In this document: piece by piece, positions 5,410 through 8,338 of the stretch | How the letters are laid out: each line of letters starts with the position of its first letter | Numbering within the stretch: position 1 is the stretch's first letter | Assembly (NCBI GenBank): GCA_947456345.1 | Contig: CANGQU010000022.1 | Coordinates: forward strand, 1-8,338 | DNA from: Alphaproteobacteria bacterium | Lineage (GTDB): Bacteria; Pseudomonadota; Alphaproteobacteria; SHNJ01 | Direction of reading: 5' to 3' | DNA length: 8,338 bases | Made by a program: the position numbers and the translations under genes | The notes under the pieces: model-generated | Database searches by the model: none | What the model was told of the DNA's origin: nothing | The model's input: the letters and a program-made list of their open reading frames with translations, nothing else

Positions 5410-7482
5410 TTACCGGCCTTCTTGGCGCCAGGCGGCCATAAACAATAACAATCCCGCCAACAAATAAGCCAAAGGCGGGATCAGCGGGTATTGTTTGATC
5501 CCGGCCACATTGTAATTTTGGTTACGGCGAATGCCAATCCAGCTCTGGCCGCTCATTTGCCGGTTGGCGTCCAAATGGCGCAAATCCGGGATGCCGTCCT
5601 CGCTGATCCAGCGGATTGAGCCCTCGGCATGTTGTAAATACGGGGTCAATTTATCCTTGGTGCTGATAATGTCATGCAATTCGACCGGATTGCTGCCGCC
5701 CACGCCGATCAATATTTTCTGGCGCTGATTGCTGATCCGGTACAGGCCGGATTTCGCCACATCAATTCTGGCTTGGGCCAGGCCGGGGGAGATTTCGGTT
5801 AAGGTCACCGCCTCAGTCTCGCCGCCGGGGTGTTCCAGGCTAACCAAAAGCGGCGATGGGCCAAGGCTGCGTTCGGTGATAACCAAACTACGGCCCGAAG
5901 CTTCGGCTTGCAAATCGTTTTCTTCCAGATGCGGTTCTTTCATCAGCCAATGGCTGATCCGGCGCAGCAATTCGGAATGTGGCCCGCCGCCCTCGTAGCC
6001 GCGCGCCCACAGCCAGATATGATCGGAAAATAATTGCGCTACCCGGCCTTCGCCGACGCGTTGCATCACCAAAAGCGGTTTGTCATTCAAGCCCGACATT
6101 AAAACATCGCCGCCGCGCACCGTGGCCATGGTCTGGCGCAGCCACGGGCCCCAGGATGGCGGCTTGCCGCCGCCGCTGCCGGGCAAATCGGCAGTGACGG
6201 GATGGCGTTTGCCCGCATCGGTCAGGCCGGGCACAAAGCGGCTTTGCGCCACTTCTTGGCTGCTGATGCCGGGTAAAATCGTGCCAACGGGGGTGTCGAA
6301 TAAACTGAGGCTGCCGGTAGGCAGCGGCCCCTCGGCGTCCAAAAGTGCGCCGCCGCCTTTGACATAATCGACGATATTTTGCAGATATTCGTTCGGCAAA
6401 ACGCCCAGGCGGCGGTAGCGGTCAAAAATTACCAAATCGAATTCATGCAATTTTTCTTCAAATAATTCTTTGGTGGGGAAGGCGATCAGCGATAATTCCT
6501 GGGTCGGAATCACATCCTGTTTTTCCGGTGGGCGCAAAATAGTGAAATGCACCAAATCCACACCGGGATCGGCCTTGAGGTAATTGCGCCAGACGCGTGT
6601 GCCCGGATGCGGATCGCCCGAAATCAGCAACACGCGCAAGCGGTTGCGCACGCCGTTAATGGTCACCACCGCCTCGTTATTATCGGCGGTCAGCTCGTTT
6701 GCAGATGTGGGTATAGACAGCGCGAATACGTTCGATCCCGCATGCGCGGTCAACAGCGGCACATCTACCGTTTGGTTGACTGGTGCGTTGATGATTTGCA
6801 CCTGGCCTTGATCGTTGCGGATCGTCACGGGTAATTCGCTGGCACTATCGCCTGCGGTGGCATCGATGCGCAATTGCATCGTGCTGGTATCGCCGACCAG
6901 GGCAAAACTGGGGCTGCGAATCACGCTCAGCCGCCGGTCCGATTCATCGGGCTTGCCTGTCAACAAGATATGCAGGGGAATGTGTTTGAATTCCCCATCC
7001 AGCGCGGGCACATCATGAATCTGCCCATCGGTGATGGCGATGATCGCGCCATAATGATCGAGCGGCAAATCGCCGGTGCCGCGGGCGATGGCTTCGAATA
7101 ACAGGCTGCCGCCGCTATCGGCGGTGCTGTCGGCCATGCTGAGGCTGCGCTGTTCGATCTGTGCCATTTTGCCCAATTTTTCTTCGATCGCGGTAGCGAT
7201 TTTATCGGTCTCGGCGCTGCGGCTGCCCAATTGATTGCTGCTGCTGTGATCGCGGATTACCAAAACCGTGTCGGGTTTGTATTCGCGCTGCTCCTCGATC
7301 AAAACCGGATTCCATAATACCAGCGTGCATAACGCCAATGCCGCCGCGCGCCACGGCCAGCCGCGAATGTGCCGCGCTGCGGCATATAACATAAAGGCGC
7401 TGATCAGCACCGCCGCCAGCCCAAGCCAAAGCGGCGGCAGCAGCGGCATAAAATCGATCAGCCATTGTTCGTTATGGAGCAT
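5410..7482 (-). CDS. membrane protein with vWA-like and glutamine-amidotransferase-like domains
   Basis: A 690-residue inner-membrane protein. Two membrane helices come first (about 13-36, 44-60). Next is a von Willebrand A-like region (72-180) with a metal-site motif Asp78-x-Ser80-x-Ser82 and a second acidic element ITDG (150-153). From about 282 there is a class I glutamine amidotransferase-like Rossmann region (LRVLLISGDPHPG; FDLVIFDRY; VKGGGALLDAEGP at 375-387). No catalytic Cys is seen there, so it is probably non-enzymatic. A last membrane helix lies near the C-terminus (667-684). The ATG at 7482 lies inside the end of the DUF4159 gene (11-bp overlap), so the two are co-translated. As I know it, this pair follows MoxR ATPase and DUF58 genes in alphaproteobacteria, a cluster thought to act in envelope or metal-centre maturation. 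The exact role is not known. Confidence 0.8.
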   Translation of the reverse strand: MLHNEQWLIDFMPLLPPLWLGLAAVLISAFMLYAAARHIRGWPWRAAALALCTLVLWNPVLIEEQREYKPDTVLVIRDHSSSNQLGSRSAETDKIATAIEEKLGKMAQIEQRSLSMADSTADSGGSLLFEAIARGTGDLPLDHYGAIIAITDGQIHDVPALDGEFKHIPLHILLTGKPDESDRRLSVIRSPSFALVGDTSTMQLRIDATAGDSASELPVTIRNDQGQVQIINAPVNQTVDVPLLTAHAGSNVFALSIPTSANELTADNNEAVVTINGVRNRLRVLLISGDPHPGTRVWRNYLKADPGVDLVHFTILRPPEKQDVIPTQELSLIAFPTKELFEEKLHEFDLVIFDRYRRLGVLPNEYLQNIVDYVKGGGALLDAEGPLPTGSLSLFDTPVGTILPGISSQEVAQSRFVPGLTDAGKRHPVTADLPGSGGGKPPSWGPWLRQTMATVRGGDVLMSGLNDKPLLVMQRVGEGRVAQLFSDHIWLWARGYEGGGPHSELLRRISHWLMKEPHLEENDLQAEASGRSLVITERSLGPSPLLVSLEHPGGETEAVTLTEISPGLAQARIDVAKSGLYRISNQRQKILIGVGGSNPVELHDIISTKDKLTPYLQHAEGSIRWISEDGIPDLRHLDANRQMSGQSWIGIRRNQNYNVAGIKQYPLIPPLAYLLAGLLLFMAAWRQEGR

Positions 7483-8338
7483 TGCCTAAACGCTCCAAAA
7501 TAGCGGGGACGTGGACTTGATCGGCTTTATAATTGCCGGTCAAGGCGTACATCACCAAATTGACACCAAAACGCCGGGCGGTTTCGCGCTGCGCCTCGCC
7601 GCCGGGCGATACGGGCAGCAACGGTTTGCCCGCCGCATCCGTGGCCCAGGCCCCGGCCCAATCCTGGGTGCCGACAATGACGCTGGCCACGCCATCGAAT
7701 TGATTGCCGGTATCGGCCGCCAGCCACAACGTCAAATCGGCATAACGTCCTGGCCAGGATTTCAGCAAATAAAAACTGCGCAATATAACATGATCGGCGG
7801 TGATCGGTTGCAAGGGCGGCAGGTATAAATTTTGAAACGCCTGCGCCAATTGATTTTGCGCAATCGCCGCACCCGTACCATCGCGCGTGTCAATTACCAA
7901 CAATCCGCCATTTTGCAGATAGGCGCCCAGACGCTGTGCCGCCTGGGGGCTTAGGATCGGTCCGCCGCCTGGGGTGAACGGCCAATACAGCAAGGGATAA
8001 AACGCCAGCTCGTCCTGGGTGATATCGATGCCAACCGGATCTGCGACATCGACGGCCGTGCGCTGTAACAAGATTTGCGACAGGCCACGTAAGCCCGCCG
8101 CGCTGATCCGGTCAATTTCGGTTGCGCCCGTGCGGATATACGCCAAGTGTACTTTTTGCGAATTGTCCATCACGCCCGCCCCGGCCTGGCCCGCCCACAG
8201 GCAAAGCACCACCGTTGCCACCGGCGGTAACGCGCGCCGCCAGAATTGCCAAAACCGTCCCAAATTTAAACGCACCAAGGTATCGAGCAATGCCAGCAAT
8301 AAAATCGCCGCATATAAATAGGGGCGCAAATCGCGCTC
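7472..8338 (-). CDS. DUF4159 domain protein, C-terminal part
   Basis: A 288-residue C-terminal portion; the frame is open to the right edge (the last codons read Glu-Arg-Asp before Leu), so the TTG at 8329 is not the true start. Two hydrophobic stretches (about 5-24 and 35-53 from that Leu) are the last membrane helices before the DUF4159 domain. The domain begins at KVHLAYIRTGATEID and holds DELAFYPLLYWP, GGLLVIDTRDG, HVILRSFYLLKSWPGR, TQDWAGAWA, and the ending QRETARRFGVNLVMYALTGNYKADQVH. These are strongly conserved features of this family. Full-length members are about 900 residues with an N-terminal BatA-like membrane domain, so most of the protein lies outside the window. It overlaps the vWA/GATase-like gene by 11 bp. 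The domain call is firm; the biochemical function is unknown. Confidence 0.9.
   Translation of the reverse strand, partial: ERDLRPYLYAAILLLALLDTLVRLNLGRFWQFWRRALPPVATVVLCLWAGQAGAGVMDNSQKVHLAYIRTGATEIDRISAAGLRGLSQILLQRTAVDVADPVGIDITQDELAFYPLLYWPFTPGGGPILSPQAAQRLGAYLQNGGLLVIDTRDGTGAAIAQNQLAQAFQNLYLPPLQPITADHVILRSFYLLKSWPGRYADLTLWLAADTGNQFDGVASVIVGTQDWAGAWATDAAGKPLLPVSPGGEAQRETARRFGVNLVMYALTGNYKADQVHVPAILERLGNAP

Noticed and set aside
5403..5417. GCCGG-TTTTA-CCGGC hairpin spanning the stop codon of the vWA/GATase-like gene, as a terminator
   Set aside because: No T-tract follows on the minus strand, so it does not fit an intrinsic terminator; it may be chance in GC-rich sequence.

Overview
The window most resembles a chromosomal segment of a Gram-negative alphaproteobacterium of moderate GC content. 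The main support is the pair of minus-strand genes at the right end: a DUF4159 protein followed by a von Willebrand/glutamine-amidotransferase-like membrane protein. As I know it, this is the tail of the alphaproteobacterial MoxR/DUF58/DUF4159 cluster. An outer-membrane lipid A deacylase-like barrel at the left edge also fits a Gram-negative cell. No species can be named from the sequence.

Left part (1-1060): the 3' end of a PagL-type lipid A 3-O-deacylase gene, then a small orphan gene (579-905). Its 108-residue product is built largely of uninterrupted 11-residue helical repeats.

Middle (1061-2400): a complete tRNA-Arg(CCU) gene on the plus strand, followed by an AT-richer insert carrying one minus-strand gene, an Abi_C/HEPN-type abortive-infection protein (1159-1947). 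The insert is closed at 2054-2093 by an inverted copy of the 5' half of the same tRNA, 39 of 40 bases identical, breaking off inside the anticodon loop. Upstream of this half-tRNA on the minus strand is a tRNA-type promoter, then a two-tier palindromic repeat, then a second copy of the same promoter with an 11-nt tRNA stub. This is the most unusual part of the window. It looks like a tRNA-targeted defence-gene insertion that was later rearranged. It may also be an invertible segment, because flipping it would again give one intact tRNA, driven by the other promoter.

Centre right (2402-5047): a tightly packed plus-strand operon encoding an exported YHS-domain protein, a DoxX-like membrane protein, a DedA/VTT membrane protein and an ATP-grasp ligase-like enzyme. 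The genes are 10 bp apart, overlapping by 11 bp, and 4 bp apart. The set suggests an envelope-linked pathway, but its substrate cannot be read from the sequence.

Right part (5044-8338): a small minus-strand gene whose stop codon interlocks with the ATP-grasp stop, then the vWA/GATase-like membrane protein gene and the C-terminal part of the DUF4159 gene, which overlap by 11 bp and run off the right edge.
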